Below, piece by piece: positions 1 through 6,129 of a stretch of 7,659 nt of DNA. Location of the stretch: NCBI GenBank assembly GCA_026394695.1, contig JAPKXT010000180.1, positions 1 to 7,659 of the forward strand. Reading direction: 5' to 3'. Position 1 is the stretch's first letter. Each line of letters begins with the position of its first letter. Under the pieces are notes generated by a model. That model was not told the DNA's origin and searched no databases. It worked only from the letters and a program-made list of their open reading frames with translations. The position numbers and the translations under genes were made by a program. The stretch is from Methanoregula sp. (GTDB lineage: Archaea; Halobacteriota; Methanomicrobia; Methanomicrobiales; Methanospirillaceae).

Positions 1-222
1 GAAGTTTGCAATATTGGACAGGTCCTTCATCACGACTTCCATGGCAAGGAGCCAGATGACAATTTCAAAGAACGCGATGATCGGGGCGAGATACTTGATC
101 CCCCGCGAGATATAAATAACACGGATGGTCTCCATGCTCACATCACAGATGCGTGCAAAAAATATCAGGAGCGGGAGAATTACCCAGGAATAGAGTTCCG
201 GACTTATGACGAGAAACGACAA
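1..222 (-). CDS. UPF0316 (DUF2179/DUF5698-type) membrane protein, N-terminal part
   Basis: This is an open frame of 74 codons that runs off the left edge, so the C-terminus is missing. The visible protein is strongly hydrophobic. It contains ARICDVSMETIRVIYISRG (about residues 23-41) followed by KYLAPIIAFFEIVIWLLA (43-60), which I recognise as the N-terminal membrane domain of the UPF0316/YebE-like family: D-x-S-x-x-T-x-R, then a second helix with F-F-E. The function of the family is unknown. The C-terminal soluble DUF2179 domain would lie outside the window. No ATG is available after the in-frame TAA at 261-263. The best start is TTG at 222-220, with a GGTG motif about 14 bases upstream on the coding strand. 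The family is clear; the exact start is not. It is separated from the copper operon by about 155 bases containing a T-rich stretch, so it is probably its own unit. Confidence 0.78.
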   Translation of the reverse strand, partial: MSFLVISPELYSWVILPLLIFFARICDVSMETIRVIYISRGIKYLAPIIAFFEIVIWLLAMEVVMKDLSNIANF

Positions 223-234
223 TTTTTCGCCCCA

Positions 235-249
235 TGCACCTTTGGTGCA
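235..249. repeat. Perfect 6+6 inverted repeat before the UPF0316 gene
   Basis: TGCACC-TTT-GGTGCA is a perfect inverted repeat with a 3-base centre. On the minus strand it sits 13 bases before the TTG start and contains the GGTG that could serve as ribosome binding site. It could be an operator, or an RNA hairpin that hides the binding site, depending on where transcription starts. It may also be chance. Confidence 0.45.
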
Positions 250-253
250 GTGT

Positions 254-294
254 GAATTTTATCCGTTGATCAAGGTGATTTTTGTTTCTATATC
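254..294 (-). promoter_or_regulatory. Candidate promoter region of the UPF0316 gene
   Basis: Two TATA-like elements are visible on the minus strand: GATAAAATTC at 263-254 and GATATAGA at 294-287. With the usual archaeal spacing of about 25 bases, the first would give a near-leaderless transcript starting around 232. The second would give a start around 263 and place the 235-249 inverted repeat inside the RNA. Position and composition are the only evidence. Confidence 0.3.
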
Positions 295-312
295 AAGATG
301 ATCGGGAAATAT

Positions 313-332
313 GAAGAAAAATAAGAGAAAAT
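313..332 (-). terminator. T-rich termination tract after the copper operon
   Basis: On the minus strand this reads as a pyrimidine-rich tract with TTTT and TTTTT runs, about 45 bases after the stop of the YHS gene. Archaeal termination commonly uses such U-tracts without a strong hairpin. Only a weak 4-base stem (CATC/GATG near 349-361) precedes it. Confidence 0.35.
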
Positions 333-377
333 TGGATTGTAATCCGTCATCGCGCTGATGAGACTGCCCGGTTTTTG

Positions 378-518
378 TTATGCATACTTTTGCGGTTCGG
401 TGTCAAATTTCTTTTTGCAGCCGGGTGCGCAGAAGTAATACTTCTTGCCTTTGTACTCGCTGGTGAACTTTGCCGTTTTTTCATCAACGGTCATCTTGCA
501 GATAGGATCAATCGCCAT
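378..518 (-). CDS. YHS-domain metal-binding miniprotein
   Basis: This gene of 46 codons is too short for ordinary ORF calling. It encodes little more than one YHS domain: an N-terminal DPICKMTV (residues 4-11), then KKYYFCAPGCKKKFDTEP (25-42). The conserved cysteines are Cys7, Cys30 and Cys34, the expected metal ligands. YHS domains are related to TRASH domains and occur as separate proteins or as parts of heavy-metal P-type ATPases. The start is well supported: a GAGGTGA ribosome binding site ends four to five bases before the ATG and lies in the 13-base gap after the copA stop. This makes it the last gene of the cop operon. A role as a copper-binding accessory or chaperone for CopA is inferred from the domain and location; it has not been shown. 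Confidence 0.88.
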   Translation of the reverse strand: MAIDPICKMTVDEKTAKFTSEYKGKKYYFCAPGCKKKFDTEPQKYA

Positions 519-531
519 GCTTTCACCTCAG

Positions 532-2973
532 TTATCTCCCTTTCTTTGCCTCGGGTATATACTTTTTGAGCAGCAGCGAGAGGCTGATCACCGTTACCGA
601 GCTGAGCGCCATTGCGAGGGCGGCAAGTTCGGGTTTGAACACAAAACCAAAGAACGGGTAGAGCACCCCCGCTCCCACCGGGATGAGTGCGGTGTTGTAG
701 GCAAAAGCCCAGAAGATGTTACCCTTGATCCTGCCCATCACTTTTTTGGAGAGCTGGATCGCTGCCACCGAATCCAGCAGGTCATCCTTGATCAGTACCA
801 CATCACCACTTTCAATTGCCACATCAGTACCGCTGCCGATAGCGATCCCGACATCTGCCTGAGCAAGAGCGGGCGCATCATTGATCCCGTCACCAACAAA
901 TGCCACGATCGCACCTTTTTCCTGGAGTGCCTTAACTTCTGCAGCCTTGTCCTGCGGGAGCACCTGTGCCACCACCCGCTCAATCCCAATCTGGCGTGCG
1001 ATGGCATTGGCGGTACGTTTGTTGTCACCGGTGATCATGACAACCTGAATACCCATTGCTTTGAGCTGGCGGACCGCTTCCGTACTGGTATCCTTGAGAG
1101 TATCTGCAATAGCGATCACACCTGCCATCTGGTTGCCGGCAGCTATCAGTATCGCTGTTTTGCCATCCTGTTCAAATGACGTGATCCGGGCTTCAACCTC
1201 TTCTGGGATCACTACCCCTTTTTCCTGCATGAGGAGGCGATTGCCTACAAGGACTGTTTCTTTGAGCACTACGGCAACCACACCTTTGCCGCCAAAGGTG
1301 TCAAAGTGATCAGCCTGCTCGATAGCAACCCCGGTGCTTATTGCCTTGCGTACCACTGCCTGCGCAAGGGGGTGTTGGGAGTTCTTCTCTACGCTTGCAG
1401 TAAATCCCAGAAGGGTCTGTTCTGATATACCGACCGGAAGGATGTCGGTTACTTCCGGTCTTCCTTTGGTCAGTGTCCCGGTCTTATCAAACACCACAGT
1501 CGTGATCTTTTCGGCAACCTCAAGGGCTTCACCATTTTTGATCAGGATACCCAGCTCAGCCCCCCGGCCGATACCAACGGTGACAGCGGTCGGTGTTGCC
1601 AGTCCAAGCGCACAGGGACACGCAACCACAAGGACAGAGATTAACGCGGTCAGGGCAAAGAGGAGCGGATCCGGTGGGACCGGGAACACGAAGAACCATA
1701 CAATGAACGCGGTTGCCGCAATGGCAAGTACCACCGGGATAAAGTACGTCACTGCGGTATCTGCAATCCGCTGCACCGGTGGCTTTGACCCCTGAGCATC
1801 CTCAACAAGCTGGATGATCTGGGCAAGTACCGTTTCCCTGCCGACTTTTGTAGCTTTCACGGAAAGCACGCTGTTGGTATTCAGGGTCCCGCCAACCACC
1901 CGGCTGCCTTTGGCTTTGAGAGGGGGGATCGGCTCACCGGTGATCATGGATTCATCGACATAGCTCTCGCCAGTCACAACTTCACCGTCAACCGGGACCT
2001 TGCTGCCGGGTTTCACCACAACAATGTCTCCAACGATTACATCGTCGACAGGAATTTCCTCTTCCTTTCCCTCACGGATAATTGTGGCAGTCTTTGCCCG
2101 GAGCCCGGCAAGTTTCCTGATAGCTTCAGAAGTTCTCCCTTTTGCCCGTGCCTCAAGGTAACGCCCGAGCATGAGGAACGCGGCGAGCATGATCGCGGTG
2201 TCGTAGAACATGAAGTCGTGGGTGAGGACGATGCCGAAGGTTCCCATCACGCTTGCGACAAATGCAACGCCGGTACCCATCGCATACATCACGTCCATGT
2301 TGAGCGAATGGTTGCGCAGCGCCATGGAGGCGGCACGGAAGATAGGCCAGGCCACATAGAAAAAAACCGGAGTCGAGATGACCAGCATGACGTAGGCAAG
2401 GGTCTGCATGGGAACCGGGAGAGGTACCCACATGGCAAGCATCAGCGGGATGCTTACGGCAAACCCGAGAGTAAACCGGAGAAATTTATCATGAAGGTCT
2501 TTTTCCCGTGCCGCCTTTTCAGTTTCCTCACTCACCTCACCTGCAATCCCAAGATACTGGTAACCCGCGTCCTCAATGGATCGTTTCATATCCGGGATGG
2601 CTGATAATGACGGGTTGAACCTGACGTATGCTTTCTCGGTACCGAGGTTCACGTTTGCAGACACGATACCGGGGAGTGCCCGGAGCGCAGCCTCAATTGT
2701 CTGGACGCAGGTGGCACAAACCATTCCCCCGATTTTGAGGGTGACTTCCCGGTTCACCACATCATACCCGGCATCTTTTACTGCTTTTTCCAGTTCGGTT
2801 ATCGAGACCTTCCGGGGATCATACTCAACATGAGCGGTGTCAGTGCCGAAATTCACCTGTACCTTAGAAACAGTCTGGACCTGCGAGAGGGACTCTTCGA
2901 TATTGATCGCACAGGTGGCACAGTGCATTCCTGAAATTTTTAATTCTGCTTTCTTTTTTTCCGGTTCGGTCAT
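532..2973 (-). CDS. copA: Cu+-exporting P1B-type ATPase CopA
   Basis: This 813-residue heavy-metal P-type ATPase uses ATP to pump monovalent copper out across the cytoplasmic membrane. In order it has: HMA domain 1 with GMHCATC (Cys18, Cys21); HMA domain 2 with GMVCATC (Cys86, Cys89); membrane helices from about 165; the actuator domain with TGEP (345-348); the transmembrane metal site Cys452-Pro-Cys454; the phosphorylation motif DKTGT (Asp496); the nucleotide-domain HP pair (His534-Pro535); TGD (648-650); and GDGINDAP (694-701). In the last two helices are YN (759-760) and MxxSS (788-792). CPC plus YN plus MxxSS is the signature of the P1B-1, Cu+ class. Length and order are normal and no key residue is missing. 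The ATG is preceded by GGGAGAG at a spacing of about four bases. It lies 29 bases after the upstream cupin gene and 13 bases before the YHS gene, forming one operon. Confidence 0.97.
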   Translation of the reverse strand: MTEPEKKKAELKISGMHCATCAINIEESLSQVQTVSKVQVNFGTDTAHVEYDPRKVSITELEKAVKDAGYDVVNREVTLKIGGMVCATCVQTIEAALRALPGIVSANVNLGTEKAYVRFNPSLSAIPDMKRSIEDAGYQYLGIAGEVSEETEKAAREKDLHDKFLRFTLGFAVSIPLMLAMWVPLPVPMQTLAYVMLVISTPVFFYVAWPIFRAASMALRNHSLNMDVMYAMGTGVAFVASVMGTFGIVLTHDFMFYDTAIMLAAFLMLGRYLEARAKGRTSEAIRKLAGLRAKTATIIREGKEEEIPVDDVIVGDIVVVKPGSKVPVDGEVVTGESYVDESMITGEPIPPLKAKGSRVVGGTLNTNSVLSVKATKVGRETVLAQIIQLVEDAQGSKPPVQRIADTAVTYFIPVVLAIAATAFIVWFFVFPVPPDPLLFALTALISVLVVACPCALGLATPTAVTVGIGRGAELGILIKNGEALEVAEKITTVVFDKTGTLTKGRPEVTDILPVGISEQTLLGFTASVEKNSQHPLAQAVVRKAISTGVAIEQADHFDTFGGKGVVAVVLKETVLVGNRLLMQEKGVVIPEEVEARITSFEQDGKTAILIAAGNQMAGVIAIADTLKDTSTEAVRQLKAMGIQVVMITGDNKRTANAIARQIGIERVVAQVLPQDKAAEVKALQEKGAIVAFVGDGINDAPALAQADVGIAIGSGTDVAIESGDVVLIKDDLLDSVAAIQLSKKVMGRIKGNIFWAFAYNTALIPVGAGVLYPFFGFVFKPELAALAMALSSVTVISLSLLLKKYIPEAKKGR

Positions 2974-3002
2974 GGGTCTCTCCCGATCTTCTTCTTTGTG
3001 GA

Positions 3003-3341
3003 TCAGAGCAACTTCGTTTCTTCCGTGGGCTTTGGCACCTTCACGACAAGGACGCGGAACACGGACAAACTCTCGTTGCTCCAGCGGTGCGGGACCTTTG
3101 CCGGGCTTTCAACCAGCATGTCTTTTCCAACCGTCTGTTTCTCATCACCGATTTCCACAACACCGGATCCTTCCAGGACATAGAAGAATACATCAACCGG
3201 GGTGATGTGTTTTTTTAATGCTTCACCGGGTTGTAAGGTGATAACAACGGCCATCGCGTGCGGGGACTCATATATCCTGCGCGCGTCCACATGATGAGGG
3301 TTCGGTCCTGATACAACTTTTGCTACATCCGTGATTTTCAT
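3003..3341 (-). CDS. Small single-domain cupin, first gene of the copper operon
   Basis: This is a single cupin beta-barrel of 112 residues from the chosen ATG. The same frame also offers ATG at 3356 and GTG at 3371. I prefer 3341 because the first residues read MKITDVAK and a GAGTG lies about 10 bases upstream, but 3356 is possible. Numbered from 3341, motif 1 is KKHITPVDVFFYVLEG (His45, Asp50) and motif 2 is PAKVPHRW (His85). Only two of the four classical cupin metal ligands are recognisable: the second His is Thr and the Glu position is Val. The protein may therefore not bind metal in the usual way. No enzyme activity can be assigned. Its place directly before copA, with a 29-base gap, suggests a role tied to copper or metal stress; this is inferred from location only. 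Confidence 0.87.
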   Translation of the reverse strand: MKITDVAKVVSGPNPHHVDARRIYESPHAMAVVITLQPGEALKKHITPVDVFFYVLEGSGVVEIGDEKQTVGKDMLVESPAKVPHRWSNESLSVFRVLVVKVPKPTEETKLL

Positions 3342-3388
3342 CGAGACACTCTTCATTATTGGTATATGCACAACGTATGAGCAGGATC

Positions 3389-3396
3389 GATAAAAA
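3389..3396 (-). promoter_or_regulatory. TATA-like element of the copper operon
   Basis: The minus strand reads TTTTTATC here. At about 25 bases from TATA box to transcription start, initiation would fall near 3366, just upstream of the ATG candidates at 3356 and 3341 and downstream of the GTG at 3371. This argues against the GTG start. Confidence 0.4.
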
Positions 3397-3404
3397 GGGT
3401 ATCA

Positions 3405-3430
3405 ATACGGTAAATAACCGCGGACCGTAT
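3405..3430. repeat. Inverted repeat ATACGGT-N12-ACCGTAT, candidate operator
   Basis: ATACGGT (3405-3411) and ACCGTAT (3424-3430) are perfect 7-base inverted copies separated by 12 bases. The spacing gives a 19-base centre-to-centre distance, near two helical turns, as expected for a dimeric DNA-binding protein. On the minus strand the repeat lies immediately upstream of the TATA-like element, where archaeal activators or repressors often bind. A link to copper control is inferred from position only. Confidence 0.45.
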
Positions 3431-3524
3431 CGTAATTCCCGGTGAGAGACCACGCCGTACGTTCCACTGATCTCCAGCACTATCAGGTACGAACTCCTCA
3501 CAATTCCTGGATATTCACGGTACG

Positions 3525-3550
3525 CCGGAAAAATGTTTACCGGAAAAAAA
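3525..3550 (-). terminator. Double T-tract after the small membrane protein
   Basis: On the minus strand two runs, seven T (3550-3544) and five T (3533-3529), follow four bases after the stop codon of the 62-residue gene. Each run is followed by CCGG. This fits an archaeal U-tract terminator and separates that gene from the copper operon promoter. Confidence 0.45.
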
Positions 3551-3553
3551 CGT

Positions 3554-3742
3554 TCAGGTCCGGCTCTCTTCATCCTGACTGCGGGAGATCCACATGACGA
3601 TAATAGAAATAAAAATCCCCACTATTATAATGGCAAGTCCTGCCGCCTCATCACCGGAGGGGGGCATGAACACCGTGTATACTCCATTTGCGATCACAAA
3701 CAGTGCAACAAAAAAAGAGATGACTTTTAAGATTACTTCCAT
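3554..3742 (-). CDS. Small two-helix membrane protein, unknown function
   Basis: The 62-residue protein has a predicted membrane helix at about residues 4-25, a short loop with MPPSGDEAA (26-34) and a second helix at about 35-53. It ends in a charged tail, SRSQDEESRT. I do not recognise the family. Coding status is supported by an ATG with GAGG about six bases upstream, a hydrophobic pattern that makes sense in this frame, TATA-like A/T-rich sequence (ATAATTATCC) at about 3774-3765, and a T-tract after the stop. Plus-strand frames through the same bases give no sensible protein. It is about 75 bases from the upstream CxxC gene and is probably transcribed alone. Confidence 0.68.
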   Translation of the reverse strand: MEVILKVISFFVALFVIANGVYTVFMPPSGDEAAGLAIIIVGIFISIIVMWISRSQDEESRT

Positions 3743-3817
3743 CCTGCGCCTCGTTTTCTTAAAGGATAATTATGATACCGGGGATTAAGAACTCCGGTGC
3801 GTTTACCCACGTTCTCC

Positions 3818-4096
3818 TCACGACGGGCGTTTTTTATATTCGGCAAGCAGCGCCACCGCGTACTCACCGCTCTTTTTCGTGGGCACGTAATTGAAAGTTT
3901 TTACCCTTTTAATGAGCTCATCTGAAAGGAGAACGTCATCGACGATTTTGAGTTTTTCCACTTCCTCAAAGATCCAGTCCAGGTGGTCAATGCCTGTCTC
4001 CTTGCCATCGATAAGCACCCTTTTTGTCGTGATCTTATCCGGAGGAATCCCCCCGCAGACCGAACAATAGTACCCGTCCTTTTCATCCCCGCCCAT
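3818..4096 (-). CDS. Small CxxC protein, possible nucleic-acid or metal-binding protein
   Basis: The 92-residue protein starts with a short hydrophilic stretch and a single CSVCGG pair (Cys11, Cys14). It continues with KRVLIDGKETGIDHLDWI (about 24-41) and ends with a helical, basic region containing RVKTFNYVPTKK (about 62-73) and ALLAEYKK. Proteins with this layout are common in methanogens. I recall them carrying the database label 'NAC family transcription factor', but I cannot confirm that label and would not infer function from it. Longer frames upstream run through the preceding cupin gene in another frame and are not real. The ATG at 4096 is preceded by AAGGAG about 11 bases upstream. 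A GTG at 4108 overlapping the cupin stop is the alternative start. The gene follows the cupin by eight bases and is surely co-transcribed with it. Confidence 0.8.
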   Translation of the reverse strand: MGGDEKDGYYCSVCGGIPPDKITTKRVLIDGKETGIDHLDWIFEEVEKLKIVDDVLLSDELIKRVKTFNYVPTKKSGEYAVALLAEYKKRPS

Positions 4097-4104
4097 TTTT
4101 TCAC

Positions 4105-4470
4105 TCACTCCTTGATCATCGTGAGTGCTATCTTGAACTTCGTGATCGCGGACAGGGCATGGGGAGCGTTTGCCGGAAAGATGATTGTATCTCCCTCCTT
4201 CATTGTGAAGGTCTCGCCCGATACCCAGACCTCGCATTCCCCTTCAAGAATAGTGACCACGGCATCGAACGGTGCGGTATGCTCCGAGAGCCCTTCGTTC
4301 TCGTCAAAGGAAAAAAGGGTGATATTTCCCGCCTTGCGCGAGATGATCATCCGGCTTGCTACCGTGCCCTCGTTATAGCTCACGAGGTCCCTGAGATGCA
4401 GGACCCTGCCTTTCAGTTCTTCACGTTTCCTGTCGGGTTTATCCGTATTTTCCAGTTTGTATTCTGCCAT
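4105..4470 (-). CDS. Cupin-domain protein, cotranscribed with the CxxC protein
   Basis: The 121-residue protein has one cupin barrel. The N-terminus (1-30) is charged. The core reads GNITLFSFDENEGLSEHTAP (49-68), then LEG (75-77) and EGDTIIFPANAPHALSA (92-108). His64, Asp69 and His104 are the visible candidate ligands. As in the cupin at 3003-3341, the classical second His and the Glu of motif 1 are replaced. The pattern S-E-H-T-A-P-F-D with P-A-N-x-P-H-A-L matches a widespread subfamily of small cupins in anaerobes, of unknown substrate. The ATG at 4470 has only a weak GGAAG ten bases upstream. A TATA-like AATAAT (4516-4511) lies about 40 bases upstream. The stop is eight bases before the next gene, so the two form an operon. 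Confidence 0.88.
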   Translation of the reverse strand: MAEYKLENTDKPDRKREELKGRVLHLRDLVSYNEGTVASRMIISRKAGNITLFSFDENEGLSEHTAPFDAVVTILEGECEVWVSGETFTMKEGDTIIFPANAPHALSAITKFKIALTMIKE

Positions 4471-4606
4471 AATCGTGATACTTCCAGACCAATTGTTACG
4501 ATGCGGTTGTATTATTGATTTCCTCTTGAGATATCAGATTTTATCATGGGGACGATACAAGAATAGTCTTTTTAAAAGCAGTAACGTGCGACTTCATCAT
4601 CATTTT

Positions 4607-5815
4607 TTACATCGGCAGTAGCATCAGCCATATCCAGTACACCAGCACCTGAACTACCGTCAGTGGGATTCCCACTTTTGCAAAATCGAAAAACGTGAGG
4701 GTTTCGCCCTGCTTTTCTGCATTCTGGATGATGATCACGGTGCTTGCAGCACCAAGGATGGTCAGGTTGCCGGCGATCGTACTGCCCGCTGCAAGTGCCA
4801 TCATCTGTGCAGTTGTTCCCCCTGCCTGCAGGATCATCGGCTGGAACAGGGCCACGAAGGGAACATTCGAGATGAATTGGCTGATGATTACGCTTGTCCC
4901 AAGAATCATCGGGATGGAAGTTACCATGCTCTGGTCAACAAATGACTGGAAAAACCCGGTCTGCCAGACACTCTCCATCAGCACAAACATCGAGGCAAAG
5001 AACACAAGCGTGAACCAGTCAATATTTTTTAAAAGTATCAGTCTGTCTGTCCCTAACAGGATAACAGGGACCGCAGCGCACAGGGCAATCAACGGGAGTG
5101 GTAAGAGCAGTTTTCCGCTATAAAGGGATACGATGATATTTGCAGCAGCAAGGACAAGGAGGATGGCAAGCGAACATTTTACGGGAAAGAATAATTTTGT
5201 ATCGACAGTCAGGGTAGTATCGTGGTCAAGGACCCGGGCAGAAAAATCCGATCGGAAGTAAAACCGGAGAAGGATAAACGCGGCAATGAGGCTGATGAGC
5301 GTTGGCATGAGGAGGTATAGTGCGAACGTTACGAATGGTGTCTGCATCCCGCTGTTCACCGCAACCAGCAGGTTCTGCGGGTTGCCAATCGGGCTCATGA
5401 CACTGCCGGTCGTGACTGCGATGGCAAGCGTGAGAAGCATCAGTTTTGGGGAGAGACGGAACTTTGTGGCAAGCCCGAGCACTAATGGTGTCCCGATGAT
5501 CGCAAGCGTATCATTCATAAGAAGGGCAGAAAGGATACCTGCCCCAAACAGTAGGAAAAAAATCACCTGGTCCGGAGTGCGGGCACAGGAAAAAAAACGA
5601 TGAGAAAGCAGGGAAAGATATCCGCTTTCCACCATTGCTTCACCAACGATAAACATGCCAAACAAAAAAAGCATGACATCGGTATTGATCGCACCCAGTG
5701 CATCGGGAAGGGATACCTGTCCGGTGATGAGGACTGCTATTGCTCCACCAAGCATGATCTGCCAGATTTTGAGATTATATTTCCCAACCTGCCGGATTGC
5801 TATGAGCACGAACAC
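4607..5815 (-). CDS. ArsB/CitM-superfamily (YbiR-like) anion permease; start uncertain
   Basis: This is a polytopic membrane protein of 402 residues from GTG 5815, with about ten hydrophobic helices in two similar halves. Recognisable motifs of the ion transporter superfamily are MNDTLAIIGTP (100-110), SPIGNPQNLL (141-150), ISNVP (315-319) and AGNLTILGAAS (348-358). The G-N-P-Q-N form points to YbiR-like or SAC1-like anion permeases rather than classical ArsB. The substrate is unknown; an inorganic anion is likely. The start is odd: homology seems to continue upstream of GTG 5815 in the same frame (TYIPVIVLAA, about 5845-5816), completing the first helix. No ATG, GTG or TTG exists between the in-frame TAA at 5860-5858 and 5815, and no ribosome binding site precedes 5815. 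An ATG at 5884, in the same frame beyond the TAA, follows AGGTG. The gene may use a rare start, be damaged at its 5' end, or contain a sequencing error. The rest is intact. Confidence 0.85.
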   Translation of the reverse strand: MFVLIAIRQVGKYNLKIWQIMLGGAIAVLITGQVSLPDALGAINTDVMLFLFGMFIVGEAMVESGYLSLLSHRFFSCARTPDQVIFFLLFGAGILSALLMNDTLAIIGTPLVLGLATKFRLSPKLMLLTLAIAVTTGSVMSPIGNPQNLLVAVNSGMQTPFVTFALYLLMPTLISLIAAFILLRFYFRSDFSARVLDHDTTLTVDTKLFFPVKCSLAILLVLAAANIIVSLYSGKLLLPLPLIALCAAVPVILLGTDRLILLKNIDWFTLVFFASMFVLMESVWQTGFFQSFVDQSMVTSIPMILGTSVIISQFISNVPFVALFQPMILQAGGTTAQMMALAAGSTIAGNLTILGAASTVIIIQNAEKQGETLTFFDFAKVGIPLTVVQVLVYWIWLMLLPM

Positions 5816-5881
5816 AGCAGCAAGAACGATGACCGGAATGTACGTAGGACAGTGTTTTTAGTGATGGGTGATGAGCCTTGG

Positions 5882-5934
5882 CATTCACCTGTCACGATTC
5901 GTACCATAAAAATGGAAGTTTTCACGGGTGAATG
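5882..5934. repeat. 8+8 inverted repeat around a TATA-like element
   Basis: CATTCACC (5882-5889) and GGTGAATG (5927-5934) are perfect inverted copies 37 bases apart. Inside, near the middle, lies CCAT-AAAA-ATGG (5904-5915), which on the minus strand contains the TATA-like TTTTTATGG. The arm at 5889-5882 forms AGGTGAATG on the minus strand, a binding-site-plus-ATG arrangement in front of the permease. The other arm forms GGGTGAATG on the plus strand. Confidence 0.4.
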
Positions 5935-6074
5935 ACTTCTGACAGGTTGCTGGAAGAACATTGAACCCGAAAGGACAACCGGTTTGGATAGCATGGATGT
6001 GTTTGTCATGATGACCGAAGGCGATGTCATTCAAGTCATTGACCAGCAGGTATCGTACAAGACTCGGGAATAAA

Positions 6075-6129
6075 CAAAAAACCACCTTTAAAAAAATTTA
6101 TTGTCGTTGTCACATTACTCCGGAAAAAA
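6075..6129 (-). terminator. Triple T-tract termination region after the histidine kinase
   Basis: On the minus strand three T runs (6129-6124, 6096-6090 and 6081-6076) follow the kinase stop codon within 37 to 90 bases. Repeated U-tracts without a long hairpin are typical of archaeal termination. The first is followed by CCGG, like the tracts at 3525-3550. Confidence 0.5.

Noticed and set aside
445..1179. Long plus-strand open frame of 244 codons
   Set aside because: It lies opposite the C-terminal half of copA, whose motifs are unmistakable. The plus-strand protein has no recognisable domain and is rich in His and Cys as expected from antisense reading.
3268..3573. Minus-strand frame of 101 codons overlapping the cupin start
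   Set aside because: It overlaps the conserved cupin in another frame, covers the promoter-like region and terminator tract, and has no domain pattern.
4097..4237. N-terminal extension of the CxxC protein
   Set aside because: The extension runs through the cupin coding region in a different frame; the conserved part begins just before CSVC, and the ATG at 4096 has an acceptable ribosome binding site.
4568..4578. CTTTTTAAAAG palindrome as a promoter between the permease and the cupin
   Set aside because: It is about 100 bases from the cupin ATG and there is no plus-strand gene for it to serve. It more likely belongs to the termination region of the permease.
5858..5860. Stop-codon recoding (pyrrolysine or readthrough) at the permease TAA
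   Set aside because: Pyrrolysine in methanogens is encoded by TAG, not TAA. No readthrough signal is visible, so mutation, an alternative start or a sequence error is more likely.
5885..6085. Minus-strand frames of 66 and 76 codons upstream of the permease
   Set aside because: No convincing ribosome binding site, no domain, and the second overlaps the permease in another frame. They look like antisense readings of the possible plus-strand relic.
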